From assembly GCA_934316845.1 (NCBI GenBank), contig CAKRDZ010000001.1, forward strand, positions 164,794 to 228,793: a stretch of 64,000 nt of DNA, given 5' to 3'. This document shows, piece by piece, positions 35,184 to 44,778 of the stretch (its first letter is position 1; every line of letters starts with the position of its first letter). A program made the position numbers and the translations under genes. Source of the DNA: an uncultured Eubacterium sp. Its GTDB lineage: Bacteria; Bacillota; Clostridia; Lachnospirales; Lachnospiraceae. The notes beneath the pieces are model-generated. The model did not search any database. It was given only the letters and a program-made list of their open reading frames with translations, and was not told where the DNA came from.

Positions 35184-35184
35184 T

Positions 35185-36369
35185 GTGAAAACCGTGCTTC
35201 GATATATTGTGAAAAGTCTGGTAATCTCTTTGTACCGCCTTATGTGTGTGGTCATACCGGTCAATAAAAAGCGCATTGTATTTGATTCGAGCCTGGGAAA
35301 AAGTTACTCAGGAAATCCGCGTCATATCTTTGAGTATATGGTAGAAAATGGCTACCAGGAAAAATGGGAATGTACGTGGTTTTATGAAAATGAGCCGTAT
35401 CCGATACCGGGGGACGGTTATCAGTTCCGATATGGAAGACTGCGCTATTTGTATTATATGGCAACCGCGAAAGTATGGGTGTTTGACTGCCGTCAGCCGG
35501 AGTGGCTGATCAAGCGCAAAGGGTGTTATTATATCCAGACGTGGCATGGAACTCCGCTGAAAAAGCTGGTTCTCGATATGGAAGACGTATTTATGGTCAA
35601 TGAGACAGACATTGATTCGTACCAGAAGGGATTTGTGAAAAATGTGCAGAGCTGGGACTACCTGATCTCACAGAATCCATTTTCCACGACGACATTCCGG
35701 CGCGCATTTGATTTTAATAAATGTATGCTGGAGATCGGCTATCCGCGAAATGATATTTTGTTTAAGAAAAATAATCCGGAAGATATCCTGCGTCTCAAAC
35801 GCCGTCTCGGACTTCCGCTGGATAAGAAGATCCTTTTGTATGCGCCGACGTTCCGCGACGATGAGTTTAATGAAAATTCAAGTTACAAATTCAGTCCGAA
35901 GCTGTCGTTTCAGAAGTTAAAGGAAGAGTTGCAGGACGAGTATATCTTGATCGTAAAATACCATTATCTCATCATGGATTACATTGACTGGTTCCAGCAC
36001 AAAGGATTTATCTATCATTTTGACCAGAGTAATGACATCGCCGAGTTATTTTTGGTGTCCGATATGCTGATCACGGACTATTCGTCGGTTATGTTTGACT
36101 ACAGTATATTACAGCGCCCGATGTTTTTTTATGCGTATGATCTTGATAAATATAAAAATGATCTGCGCGGATTTTATTTTGACTACCGCGGCGAGATGCC
36201 GGGGCCGATTTCGATGGATACCGACGAATTGATCCGCGATATCAAGCAGTATGATGCTGCCCGGTACGAAGAACGTTATGAAAATTTCCGCAAAAAATAC
36301 AATTGCTGGGACGACGGAAATGCCTCGGCAAAAGTGGTGGAAACGATAGAAGAATTATTGAAAAGTTAG
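35185..36369 (+). CDS. CDP-glycerol glycerophosphotransferase family protein (no GT2 domain)
   Basis: A 394-residue stand-alone Glyphos_transf protein with QTWHGTPLKKL, GYPRNDILF, YAPTFRDDEF, KYHYL and ITDYSSVMFDYS. It resembles TagB/TagF primases or polymerases. GTG 35185 is chosen as the start: GGAGG lies 6 bases upstream and the reading begins VKTVLRYIVKSL; nearby ATGs at 35180 and 35183 run straight into TGA. The stop of the previous gene overlaps this ribosome binding site, so the three genes form one operon. Confidence 0.87.
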   Translation: MKTVLRYIVKSLVISLYRLMCVVIPVNKKRIVFDSSLGKSYSGNPRHIFEYMVENGYQEKWECTWFYENEPYPIPGDGYQFRYGRLRYLYYMATAKVWVFDCRQPEWLIKRKGCYYIQTWHGTPLKKLVLDMEDVFMVNETDIDSYQKGFVKNVQSWDYLISQNPFSTTTFRRAFDFNKCMLEIGYPRNDILFKKNNPEDILRLKRRLGLPLDKKILLYAPTFRDDEFNENSSYKFSPKLSFQKLKEELQDEYILIVKYHYLIMDYIDWFQHKGFIYHFDQSNDIAELFLVSDMLITDYSSVMFDYSILQRPMFFYAYDLDKYKNDLRGFYFDYRGEMPGPISMDTDELIRDIKQYDAARYEERYENFRKKYNCWDDGNASAKVVETIEELLKS

Positions 36370-36372
36370 GAT

Positions 36373-36401
36373 AAGGACTGCTCACGAGGCAGTCCTTTTT
36401 T
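36373..36401 (+). terminator. Terminator after the TagF-like operon
   Basis: AAGGACTGC (36373-36381) pairs with GCAGTCCTT (36389-36397), with T run to 36401. It overlaps the last codons of the convergent Ca2+ ATPase gene. Confidence 0.88.
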
Positions 36402-38952
36402 CTAACTCTACGAGTGGAACCGGCATCAGGGATAATACAGCGATCATAACCCAATGTACCGGGCTGAGTGGCACGGTATGGAAGATAAATTGTAATGGCG
36501 CGTACGTAATAACGGCACATTGCAGCGCGATACACAGGAAGGAACTCACAGCTAATTTCCGATTTCCGAGGATTCCCATATGAAAAAGGGATTCTTTTGC
36601 ACTCCGCATATTGAAGGAATGCACTAACTGCGACAAAGACAATACGGCGAAACACATGGTGCTTCCCACATCGGCGCCTCCGGTTTTGTGCCCAAGGAGA
36701 TAGGCGAAAAGGGCAAGTGAGCCGATGAGCATCCCTTCGACGAAGATACGGAACATTCCACCGCCGCCAAAAAGTCCTTTTTTATCGGAGCGCGGCGGTT
36801 CTTTCATAATATCTTTTTCCGGCGGCTCCAGACCGAGACAGATGGCTGGGAAGGAGTCGGTCACCAGATTGATAAACAGAAGCTGCACCGGCAGCAGCGG
36901 CGAATTGTGCCCCAGCAAAATGGCGGCAAAGATAGTCATGATCTCGCCGATGTTGCAGGACAGCAGAAAATGAACGGCTTTTTTGATGTTCTGGTAGATC
37001 CCGCGCCCTTCTTCGACGGCATCGACGATGGTGGCAAAATTGTCGTCCATAAGCACCATGTCGGCGGCGTTTTTGGCAACGTCCGTACCGGATTTTCCCA
37101 TGGCACAGCCGATGTCCGCCTTTTGCAGGGCGGGCGCGTCGTTGACCCCGTCTCCGGTCATGGCAACGACTTCCCCCTGTGCCTGAAAGGCTTTTACGAG
37201 GCGCACTTTGTGGGTCGGTGAAACACGGGCATAGATACTATGGTCAGAAATCACCTGGGAAAGTTCGGCGTCGGTAAGCTGTTCCAGTTCGGGGCCGGTC
37301 ATGACTTCATTGTCATTTTTACAGATGCCAAGTGCCTTGCCGATCGCAGCTGCGGTTAATTTGTGGTCGCCTGTGATCATGACCGGCCGGATACCGGCAC
37401 GCCGGCACCGCACCACGGCGAACGGCGCTTCCTTTCTCGGAGGATCCATAAAGGCAGCAAAACCAACAAATATCAGATCGTTGTCACAGGTTTTATGTAC
37501 GGAAGCGGGAGACGCTTTCGGCAGATCCCGATACCCGATGGCAAGCACACGAAGCGCATCTCCGGCATACATTTGTAAAATGTCGCCGAGGTGCTTTTTT
37601 TGCAGGGAACTAAGTTCTTTTTCCCCCTCTTTTGTCATTATTTTTGTGCAGCGCGATAAAAGGATCTCCGGTGCGCCCTTTGTGATACAGCGCAGACCAC
37701 CGGAAAAAGAGTGGATGGTTGTCATTCTTTTGCGCTTGGAATCAAAAGGAATCTCATCCACCAACGGAAAAGACTGCTTCCAATTTTTTACAGGAAGAGA
37801 CTGTTCTTCGGCATATTGGTAAATCGCTTTTTCTAGCGGACTGCGGCCGTGGCTGGCTAATGTAAAGAATTCAAATAATTTTTCCGGTGTTACAAGGGAG
37901 TGCGATTTTGTCATTGTCATTTTATTTTCCGTCAGAGTTCCCGTCTTGTCAGAACAGATAACGGTGGCGCTTCCCAGCGACTCGACTGCAGGAAGCCGCC
38001 GGATGACGGCATTTTTTTTCGCCATGCGCTCAACGCCGAGTGAGAGCATGATCGTGACGAGAGCCGGCAGACTTTCCGGGATGGCAGCGACACCAAGGCT
38101 GACGGAAGTCATAAACATATCAAGGAGCGGTTGTTTTTTCAAAATACCCATAAAGAAGATGAGGACGCAGATCCCCAAAGCAAGTACGCCGAGGAGTTTG
38201 CCGGTATGATTCAGTTTTTTTTGCAGCGGCGTATCCGGCGGCGTTTCGGACGAGATCAGATCGGCGATCCGTCCCAGTTCGGTCTCCATTCCGGTCGCTG
38301 TGACGACGGCCGTGCCGCTTCCTCCGACCACGATCGTTCCGGCAAAGACCATGTTGGTTTTGTCTGCTGGAGAGGCAGTTTTGTCGGTCAATGATTTTAC
38401 ATTTTTTTCCACTGGATGCGTCTCGCCTGTCAAGGCGGATTCTTCCACGGAAAGCGACAGACTAGTCAATAACCGGGCATCGGCAGGTATGAGATGCCCG
38501 GATTCCAACAGGATGATATCGCCCGGTACAAGGGCGGAAGCTTCGATCTGTTTGGTGACTCCGTCGCGGAGACAGAGTGCCAGAGGGGCAGAAAGTTCCT
38601 TCAGCGCCTCAAGCGAGCGGCGCGCGCGTGCTTCCTGAAAAACGCCCAAAACCGCATTCAGAATAACGATTGCCAGGATGATCGCCGGCTCGACCAGATC
38701 AATCCGGCCTTGCAGATAAGAAACCAAAAACGAGATCAACGCCGCGATAAGCAGTGTGATGATCATAAAATCTTTCATTTGATTTAAGAAGGAAACAAAC
38801 AGACTTTCCGGTTTCTTATGTTCCAGTTCATTCCTACCGTAGGTGCTCCGGCGTTTTGCTGCTTCTTTTTCAGAAAGCCCGGTTGTTTCGGATGTCTTCC
38901 AGTGAGCAAGAACTTCTTTCGGGGTACGGTGTTCCCAGGATAATGGATTCAT
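36382..38952 (-). CDS. P-type Ca2+-transporting ATPase
   Basis: An 856-residue P2-type ATPase. It has the phosphorylation motif SDKTGTLTENKM, the actuator TGE motif (SALTGETHPVE), TGDH and MTGDGVNDAPALQ in the P domain, and membrane segments at the expected places (TM4 PESLPALVTIM, near residue 300; C-terminal six-helix region). The PEGL-like PESL and the TM6 NLVTDSFPAICLG fit PMCA/SERCA-like calcium pumps of Firmicutes. It exports Ca2+ using ATP. ATG 38952 has AAAGGAGG 5 bases upstream. Confidence 0.9.
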   Translation of the reverse strand: MNPLSWEHRTPKEVLAHWKTSETTGLSEKEAAKRRSTYGRNELEHKKPESLFVSFLNQMKDFMIITLLIAALISFLVSYLQGRIDLVEPAIILAIVILNAVLGVFQEARARRSLEALKELSAPLALCLRDGVTKQIEASALVPGDIILLESGHLIPADARLLTSLSLSVEESALTGETHPVEKNVKSLTDKTASPADKTNMVFAGTIVVGGSGTAVVTATGMETELGRIADLISSETPPDTPLQKKLNHTGKLLGVLALGICVLIFFMGILKKQPLLDMFMTSVSLGVAAIPESLPALVTIMLSLGVERMAKKNAVIRRLPAVESLGSATVICSDKTGTLTENKMTMTKSHSLVTPEKLFEFFTLASHGRSPLEKAIYQYAEEQSLPVKNWKQSFPLVDEIPFDSKRKRMTTIHSFSGGLRCITKGAPEILLSRCTKIMTKEGEKELSSLQKKHLGDILQMYAGDALRVLAIGYRDLPKASPASVHKTCDNDLIFVGFAAFMDPPRKEAPFAVVRCRRAGIRPVMITGDHKLTAAAIGKALGICKNDNEVMTGPELEQLTDAELSQVISDHSIYARVSPTHKVRLVKAFQAQGEVVAMTGDGVNDAPALQKADIGCAMGKSGTDVAKNAADMVLMDDNFATIVDAVEEGRGIYQNIKKAVHFLLSCNIGEIMTIFAAILLGHNSPLLPVQLLFINLVTDSFPAICLGLEPPEKDIMKEPPRSDKKGLFGGGGMFRIFVEGMLIGSLALFAYLLGHKTGGADVGSTMCFAVLSLSQLVHSFNMRSAKESLFHMGILGNRKLAVSSFLCIALQCAVITYAPLQFIFHTVPLSPVHWVMIAVLSLMPVPLVELEKRTAS

Positions 38953-39033
38953 AATGCCCTCCTTTGGCAGTAGTACAATTCAGTGTATGCGGCAGGGAGG
39001 TAAAAAAGCACCGGAAGGGAAAGAAAACATAAG

Positions 39034-39139
39034 ATGATACTAGGGTATGGAAGGATAAGAACGGAGCGCTGCGGCGAGGAGTTCGCCTGTTTGTAGGGAC
39101 GCGAGAGCTGCGAAGCAGCGGAGCGGACCGTAGTATCAT
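39034..39139. other. GC-rich element bounded by a 9-bp inverted repeat
   Basis: ATGATACTA (39034-39042) is inverted as TAGTATCAT (39131-39139). Between them is a GC-rich stretch with hairpins GGCGAGGAGTTCGCC and GCTGCGAAGCAGC. The sequence ACGGAGCGCTGCGGCGAG (about 39060-39077) recurs imperfectly as ACGGAGCGGTGTGGCGAG (about 39152-39169). No ORF. It sits between the Ca2+ ATPase start and the 64-bp repeat array. Confidence 0.45.
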
Positions 39140-39183
39140 GTTATCCACAGGGACGGAGCGGTGTGGCGAGAAATCGGCAAAAG

Positions 39184-39840
39184 AGCAGTCGTGCACCCCG
39201 GAAAAGCAAAAGGCAAGTCATTCCAGCGGTGAGCCGCTGATGGAAAGAACAGTCATGCACCCCGGAAAGGTGAAAAGTAAGTCATTCCAGTGGTGAGTTG
39301 GAGTTAGGAAGAGCAGTCATGCACCCCGGAAAGGCGAAAAACAAGTTATTCCAGTGGTGAGTTGGCGTTAGGAAGAGCAGTCATGCACCCTGGAAAGGTG
39401 AAAAGTAAATCATTCCAGTGGTGAGCCGCTGATGGAAAGAGTAGTCGTGCACCCCGGAAAAGTAAAAAGCAAGTCATTCCAGCGGTGAGCCGCTGATGGA
39501 AAGAACAGTCATGCACCCCCGAAAAGCGAAAAACAAGTCATTCCAGTGGTGCAAGGAAATGCCTCCTCAGTTATACTGCGGCGGCAGGACGCCGCCGGCA
39601 ATAAAGTTGTTGACTAACGTCAACAAAGCCGGCAGCTGTCGCCGTTAGGAAGAGCAGTCGTGCACCCCCGAAAAGCGAAAAGCAAGTCATTCCAGTGGTG
39701 CAAGGAAATGCCCCCTCAGCTATACTTCGGCGGCAGGACGCCGCCGGCAATAAAGTTGTTGACTAATGTCAACAAAGCCGGCAGCTGTCGCCGTTAGGAA
39801 GAGCAGTCATGCACCCCGGAAAAAGAGAAAATAGGCGTTA
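39184..39840. repeat. Array of 64-bp tandem repeats, two units with an 85-bp structured insert
   Basis: The motif AG(C/T)AGTC(A/G)TGCACCCC starts at 39184, 39248, 39312, 39376, 39440, 39504, 39653 and 39802. The first six are spaced exactly 64 bp, the last two 149 bp, because an 85-bp segment is inserted. Each unit also contains AAGTCATTCCAG(C/T)GGTG. Two unit types alternate: tails with AGCCGCTGATGGAAAG and tails with GTTAGGAAG. The insert contains GCGGCG/CGCCGC and TTGTTGAC-taac-GTCAACAA hairpins; its two copies differ in loop or flanking bases. No ORF or CRISPR-like spacers. Confidence 0.9.
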
Positions 39841-39885
39841 AAGGAAATCCAAAAGGAAAACAAAAATGGGAAAGGAGGTTAAATC

Positions 39886-40422
39886 ATGCTATGGATCATT
39901 TTACTTGCTCTGTCGGCGACGGTGGATTCGTGGGCGGTGGGGATGGCATATAAAGCGCAGAAGATCAAGATCCCGCTGCCGGCGAAGGGGATGATCTCGC
40001 TGGTGTCCGGAATGACGGCGCTGATAGCGGTGCTTTTTGGCAGACTGCTTTCGGAGATCCTGCCGATCGCGGCGATTCAGGCATCCGGAGGAACGTTGCT
40101 GGCGGTCATGGGCGTGAAAGCATTGTGGCAGATAAAAAAAGAAGAAGAAAAGACCAACTATGATCTTGATCTCTCGCAGAAAATCGAGACGTGGGAGGCG
40201 GTCTGGATGGGGACGGTACTGTCAGTGGATTCCTTTCTGGTGGGAATCGGATTGGTACAATATGGAAATCAGGCTTATGTTTTCCCGGCGTTAGTAATAA
40301 TTTTTACAGCTGCATTTCTTGTTTTAGCGCAGCAAATTCGATATTGGAGAATATTTGATTATATTTCTGCTGTGTTTTTGACACTTGCCGGAGTGTTTCA
40401 GTTATTTACTATCTTACAGTAA
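39886..40422 (+). CDS. MntP/YtaF-family (DUF204) membrane protein
   Basis: A 178-residue protein with about six membrane helices in two halves, each with an Asp in the membrane: LSATVDSWAVGMAY and LSVDSFLVGIGL. The KIKIP motif after the first helix fits the YtaF branch (linked to sporulation in Bacillus) of the MntP manganese-exporter superfamily. Metal export is inferred from the family. AAAGGAGG lies 8 bases before ATG. No yybP-ykoY manganese riboswitch is visible upstream, where the 64-bp repeat array lies instead. Confidence 0.75.
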   Translation: MLWIILLALSATVDSWAVGMAYKAQKIKIPLPAKGMISLVSGMTALIAVLFGRLLSEILPIAAIQASGGTLLAVMGVKALWQIKKEEEKTNYDLDLSQKIETWEAVWMGTVLSVDSFLVGIGLVQYGNQAYVFPALVIIFTAAFLVLAQQIRYWRIFDYISAVFLTLAGVFQLFTILQ

Positions 40423-40432
40423 CATTTTCCTA

Positions 40433-40461
40433 TTTACAAAAAGCTTACTTTTATATACAAT
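40433..40461 (+). promoter_or_regulatory. Promoter for the 40.5-49 kb operon
   Basis: TTTACA (40433-40438), 17 bp and TACAAT (40456-40461). A hairpin TCTGTT/AACAGA (40476-40491) lies in the leader just before the ribosome binding site of the first gene. Confidence 0.7.
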
Positions 40462-40514
40462 ATTAGATAGGAAAGTCTGTTTTGTAACAGAATGGAGAAA
40501 GGCGGGAAAAGCAA

Positions 40515-41483
40515 ATGAGCATCGTAGCACAATTCTTTATGATAATGGGGGGAGTACTGACCGGATATGTGGGGATAGGTCTGGCGGCGGCGCTTGGTAA
40601 CTTGGTCGGGGGTACTATTTTCCGTTTTCAATTTGACGAATTTATCTTTTTTATGGTGCGGCTTGGAAAATCAGGGAAACATTTTTCCTTTGGATTGTGC
40701 GATCCACGGCCGTACATAAAATGTCAGATGATCGATATGAAGCCAACGAAGGTGCGCGGTGTGATCTATGGGGCATTTTCGATGGCAGTCGCATTGTTTA
40801 TCACGGAGACGGTATCCTTGCAGCTGTTTGCGGCAAAGCGTATGCCATTTAATGCGTTTACGCTGCCGATGGCAATCGTGATGATTGGCTATACGTGCTT
40901 TATCGTTGTTCATCTTGCGTTTACCCAAAAGAAAAACGTAGGGGAAAATCCGGGGGGCATTTTGCGGGAAGAATATCAGCGTATTTACGGAGAGATAAAA
41001 AATGGTACGGAGCCGGGGCAGATTGAGGTAAATGATATCGAATACACCGGACATCTGACCGATCTGGGTGTGTACAAGAAATATCTTATTTTAAAATATT
41101 ATCATTATCTGGATAAAGGCGAGTATGCGCAGGTTTCAAAAATCATTGACGAACTGGAAAACTATGTGCCGGATAAGTGGTCAAAAAGCGATCTTCCGAT
41201 GCTTTGTGAATTGGTATTTTACCATGTCATTATCCGGAAAAATGAGGCGAAGGCGCAGTTTTACGGAAAACCATTCTGTAATATGCTGGAAGGAAATGAA
41301 GAAATTAACGAAAAGAGAGTATTTGCATACTGGCTTTTCTTTGAACAGGAAGACAAAGGAGCCGCATTGCAGTATACGATGCAGACATTGCGCCAGGTGC
41401 CGGGCTATCATCTGACGGGATGTCAAAAATTGGAAGAGAAGTTATTGAGCGCGCTGATTAAGCGGATCGAACGTACAGCATAA
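40515..41483 (+). CDS. Membrane protein of unknown function, first gene of the DUF5716/5717 operon
   Basis: A 322-residue protein with three or four membrane helices in residues 1-140 (MSIVAQFFMIMGGVLTGYVGIGLAAALG, VRGVIYGAFSMAVALFITETV, LPMAIVMIGYTCFIVVHLAF, given by segment) and a cytoplasmic helical C-terminal half with a TPR-like look (YKKYLILKYYHYLDKGEYAQVSKIIDELE in part). I do not recognise a family. It precedes the DUF5717 gene by 19 bp. The C-terminal part may contact the soluble products of the operon; this is inference. Confidence 0.6.
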   Translation: MSIVAQFFMIMGGVLTGYVGIGLAAALGNLVGGTIFRFQFDEFIFFMVRLGKSGKHFSFGLCDPRPYIKCQMIDMKPTKVRGVIYGAFSMAVALFITETVSLQLFAAKRMPFNAFTLPMAIVMIGYTCFIVVHLAFTQKKNVGENPGGILREEYQRIYGEIKNGTEPGQIEVNDIEYTGHLTDLGVYKKYLILKYYHYLDKGEYAQVSKIIDELENYVPDKWSKSDLPMLCELVFYHVIIRKNEAKAQFYGKPFCNMLEGNEEINEKRVFAYWLFFEQEDKGAALQYTMQTLRQVPGYHLTGCQKLEEKLLSALIKRIERTA

Positions 41484-41502
41484 GGAAGAAGAGAGGGTAA
41501 CG

Positions 41503-44500
41503 ATGAAGGAAAAGATTTTGTCACTGGCACAGGGGAAATTTCGATACCAGCTGCCCAAACTGCAGGTGTCGGCGGAACGGCTGACGCTGCAAGTGGAAGA
41601 GGGGGGCGAAAGTTCGGCGAAGATTGTGATTTCCAATGACGAGGGAACAAAGATCAAAGGGTTTGGAGCCAGCGAGGACATTCATTTTGATTTTTTCCCG
41701 ATCTTTCACGGAAAAGAAAACGAGGTAACCGTGCGTGTGAGAGCGGGAAACCGGAAGGCCGGCGAGACACTTACCGGAGTATTGTATCTTGTGACAGATT
41801 GTGGAGAACAGACACTTCCTTATGAAGTGCAGATCATAAAGCCGTATTTGAAAGATTCCGGTGGAAGGACAATCCGGGGGTACGAAGAGTTTGTGCGGTT
41901 TGCCGGAGAAAATCCGGACGAGGCAGTACGGATCTTTTATCATGAAAAATTTTTGGAACGCTATCTGGATAAATTGGAAGATAAGCGGCTGTACCAGCAT
42001 TTGACAAAGAAAAATTCAAAGAAACATGCGCTGAACGAATTTCTGGTGGCACATGGGGATGTGAAGCTGCCGGCTGCAGAGGAAAAAGCGCCGGAGACAA
42101 CAAGGTATGAGACAACTGTAGAACGAAAGAAACAAACCAACCGTTTAAGAAAAAAGAAACAGTGGAGAGATGCCGTCAAAGCACATCTTCAATATATTAT
42201 GAACAGCAGCCGGCGCGAAAAATGGCTGGAAGCAGTCCGTCAGCTGGATCCGGAAGATGATATCCTGCAGGGATATCTTGCGTGGCAGCGAAGAGACGAA
42301 GAGGGAATGCAGAAATATCTGGGCGCTGTATGCGGGATGCCGGAGCCGGAAGAAGGCGCACCGCTGGAGCAGGTACTGCGTTATCTGAGTGCCCAGTATG
42401 TCAAATGTAAGATCAGCCAGAATGAACTTGACAAAGATGAATTTTACGGACAAGTGCGTCAATACCAGGCGGAAGGATACCAGCATATCCTGTTTACGGT
42501 TCTTTTGGAGCGCATGGGGTATTATGAGGAAGAGGTAATGGGACTCTGGGACGATCTGAACCAGCTCTGGGCAGACGGATGTTACAGCCCATATCTGTAC
42601 CTGTATCAGGCGATGATCCTTTTGCAGGAGCCGGATCTTCTGGTGCGTCTGGACGCGCAGACGGTAGGAAGCTGCCTGTTTGCCCTTCGCCATGATCTGC
42701 TTACGGAAAATGAAGTACTGGCAATCTCATTTCTGGCAGCAAAGAAAAAGCGCGAGACGCCGGCGCTGCTTTCCCTGTTGATGGGATGTTATCGCAAATT
42801 TCATACGACGGACACACTGCATAGTATCTGTGCACTGCTGATCCGTGGAGAAAAACAGGGGCCGCAGTATCTGCCGTGGTACGAACTTGGAGTGAAAAAT
42901 CATCTGCATCTGACGGAGTTATATGAATACTATATGTATTCCTTGAAACCGGAAGATTTTTCCAATTTTGATCCGGCGGTATATACGTATTTTCAATTTG
43001 AAAACCATCTCCGCGACTCGGTAAAAGCAGAATTTTTCAGACATATTGTGGAGCAGCGCGAGGCACTTCCACAAGTGTATGACAGTTATAAGGAGGCGAT
43101 CCGCGAGTATGTGGCTGCACAGGTAAAAAATGGAAAAGTCAATGAGACACGCGCTGCCCTGTATGACAAGATCCTGCCGGAGATGGACAATATCGAAGAA
43201 CTTTATGGCAGACTGCCGGAAATCCTTTTTGCTCACCGGGTCAAATGCAAGACGGACAAACATATTGTGCGCGTCGTGGTTGTACACGATGAGGGGGGTG
43301 GCGAACAGAGTTATCCGGTGCAGGACGGACAGGCGGTCATACATATTGCCACGCCGAATTACCGCATTTACTTTATCGATGAAAATGGTTATTATTATGC
43401 AGGGACAGTCGGATATGAATTAAAAAAATTATGCCACTTGGACTCTTTGATCGAGACGTGTTATAATTATGGTTCGGACTCCTTTTTGGTGAAATTATAT
43501 CTGTTTTCCCACTTTTTGACGGAAAATGTCCGGATTTCGACCAAAGAAGCCATCCTCATCCACGAACTGATCCGGGGAGAGATGCTCGGTGTCGAGTACC
43601 AGCATAAGGGACTTTTAGTATTGTATGATTATTATCGTTCGATCGGGGAAGATGCACTTTTGGAAGAAGTGATCCGTGCGATAGATTTTCATTATATCAG
43701 CCGCGAGAGACAGGCGGGAATCCTGCAGACGATGATCCAGTATCAGATGAATGAAGATGCGCTGGGGGTATTCCGCAAGTACGAACTGACCGAATGTACG
43801 CCGAAACTGATCCTGCTTCTGATCACCTGGGTGCTGGATGAAGAACAGCAGCAGAAATTTGATCCGTATTATATGCGGCTGTGTGATTTCCTCTACGATA
43901 AAGGGGAAAAAAATAAAGTGACGCTTTCGTATCTTTTGAATTACTACATGGGAGATACAAAGAAACTGCTGGAATTTTATAAAGAGGCAGAGAAAAATGG
44001 AGTGGAGATTCGTGACGGTGCGCTGGAGCGCCTGCTTGGACAGGCATTATTTACCGGGGCAGAGCTTACGGTGTTTGAGGAACCATTTGCTGAATATTAT
44101 GAGTATGGCGACAACCGCACGCTTGTAAAAGCGTATTTGTCCGAAATAGCGTACGAATATCTGACGGATCGTCTTTCTATTACTGTAGAATGGAAAAACC
44201 GTATTGCGAAAGAAGGACTTGCAACGCAAAATCCGGTGCTGGTATTTGCCCTTTTAAAATATTTTTCCGGTCAGGAGACGCTGTCGGACAATGAACGCGA
44301 ATGGGTTCGTTTTCAATTGGCGGAATTTGCGGCAAAAGGACAGTATCTTGCTTTTATGAAAGAATTCCACGGGAAGATGGAAGTCCCGTTTGAGATTGAC
44401 AATGCGCAGATGATCGAGTGGATCGCAGCCGGAAAAGGCAGCGTATATATTGAGATAAACAAAGAAAAACTTTTGCCGGTGCAGGAGATTCTCCCGGATG

Positions 44501-44775
44501 TGTATTGTTTTGCCGTGATCCTCTTTACAGGAGAAAAATGTCAATACCGCATTTTTCAGGGAGACATGAACACGCCGGTCAAAGAAGGCGAACTTGTCGG
44601 CAAAATGACAGACTCGTCGACGGAACCCTCCTTTTTCCGTATGATTCAGGAAATGCGGGAGACAAAAGAAAAGGATCCGGAGCGCTATGAAGAACAATGG
44701 AATGAATTCCACAAATGTAAAAATGCCGGTGCAGCGCTTTTGAAGCCGCTGTCGTGGGAAGGAGAGGCGAACTAG
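41503..44775 (+). CDS. DUF5717-like large protein
   Basis: A 1090-residue soluble protein. Residues 15-110 look like an Ig-like beta domain (LTLQVEEGGESSAKIVIS, VTVRVRAGN). The middle and C-terminal parts are helical repeats of TPR/HEAT character, with another beta domain near 580-640 (HIVRVVVVHDEGGG). A final beta part lies at 980-1050. From memory this is DUF5717, mostly restricted to Lachnospiraceae and neighbours, without a known function. No signal peptide or membrane helix. It is followed after 3 bp by the DUF5716 gene, and such a tight fixed pair suggests a complex. Confidence 0.65.
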   Translation: MKEKILSLAQGKFRYQLPKLQVSAERLTLQVEEGGESSAKIVISNDEGTKIKGFGASEDIHFDFFPIFHGKENEVTVRVRAGNRKAGETLTGVLYLVTDCGEQTLPYEVQIIKPYLKDSGGRTIRGYEEFVRFAGENPDEAVRIFYHEKFLERYLDKLEDKRLYQHLTKKNSKKHALNEFLVAHGDVKLPAAEEKAPETTRYETTVERKKQTNRLRKKKQWRDAVKAHLQYIMNSSRREKWLEAVRQLDPEDDILQGYLAWQRRDEEGMQKYLGAVCGMPEPEEGAPLEQVLRYLSAQYVKCKISQNELDKDEFYGQVRQYQAEGYQHILFTVLLERMGYYEEEVMGLWDDLNQLWADGCYSPYLYLYQAMILLQEPDLLVRLDAQTVGSCLFALRHDLLTENEVLAISFLAAKKKRETPALLSLLMGCYRKFHTTDTLHSICALLIRGEKQGPQYLPWYELGVKNHLHLTELYEYYMYSLKPEDFSNFDPAVYTYFQFENHLRDSVKAEFFRHIVEQREALPQVYDSYKEAIREYVAAQVKNGKVNETRAALYDKILPEMDNIEELYGRLPEILFAHRVKCKTDKHIVRVVVVHDEGGGEQSYPVQDGQAVIHIATPNYRIYFIDENGYYYAGTVGYELKKLCHLDSLIETCYNYGSDSFLVKLYLFSHFLTENVRISTKEAILIHELIRGEMLGVEYQHKGLLVLYDYYRSIGEDALLEEVIRAIDFHYISRERQAGILQTMIQYQMNEDALGVFRKYELTECTPKLILLLITWVLDEEQQQKFDPYYMRLCDFLYDKGEKNKVTLSYLLNYYMGDTKKLLEFYKEAEKNGVEIRDGALERLLGQALFTGAELTVFEEPFAEYYEYGDNRTLVKAYLSEIAYEYLTDRLSITVEWKNRIAKEGLATQNPVLVFALLKYFSGQETLSDNEREWVRFQLAEFAAKGQYLAFMKEFHGKMEVPFEIDNAQMIEWIAAGKGSVYIEINKEKLLPVQEILPDVYCFAVILFTGEKCQYRIFQGDMNTPVKEGELVGKMTDSSTEPSFFRMIQEMRETKEKDPERYEEQWNEFHKCKNAGAALLKPLSWEGEAN

Positions 44776-44778
44776 GAT

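Noticed and set aside
39184..39840. Regular repeats as a CRISPR array
   Set aside because: The whole 64-bp unit is repeated, with no unique spacers, and no cas gene is present in the window.
39841..39885. Manganese riboswitch (yybP-ykoY) before the MntP/YtaF-like gene
   Set aside because: The short upstream stretch and the repeats do not show the conserved riboswitch loops.
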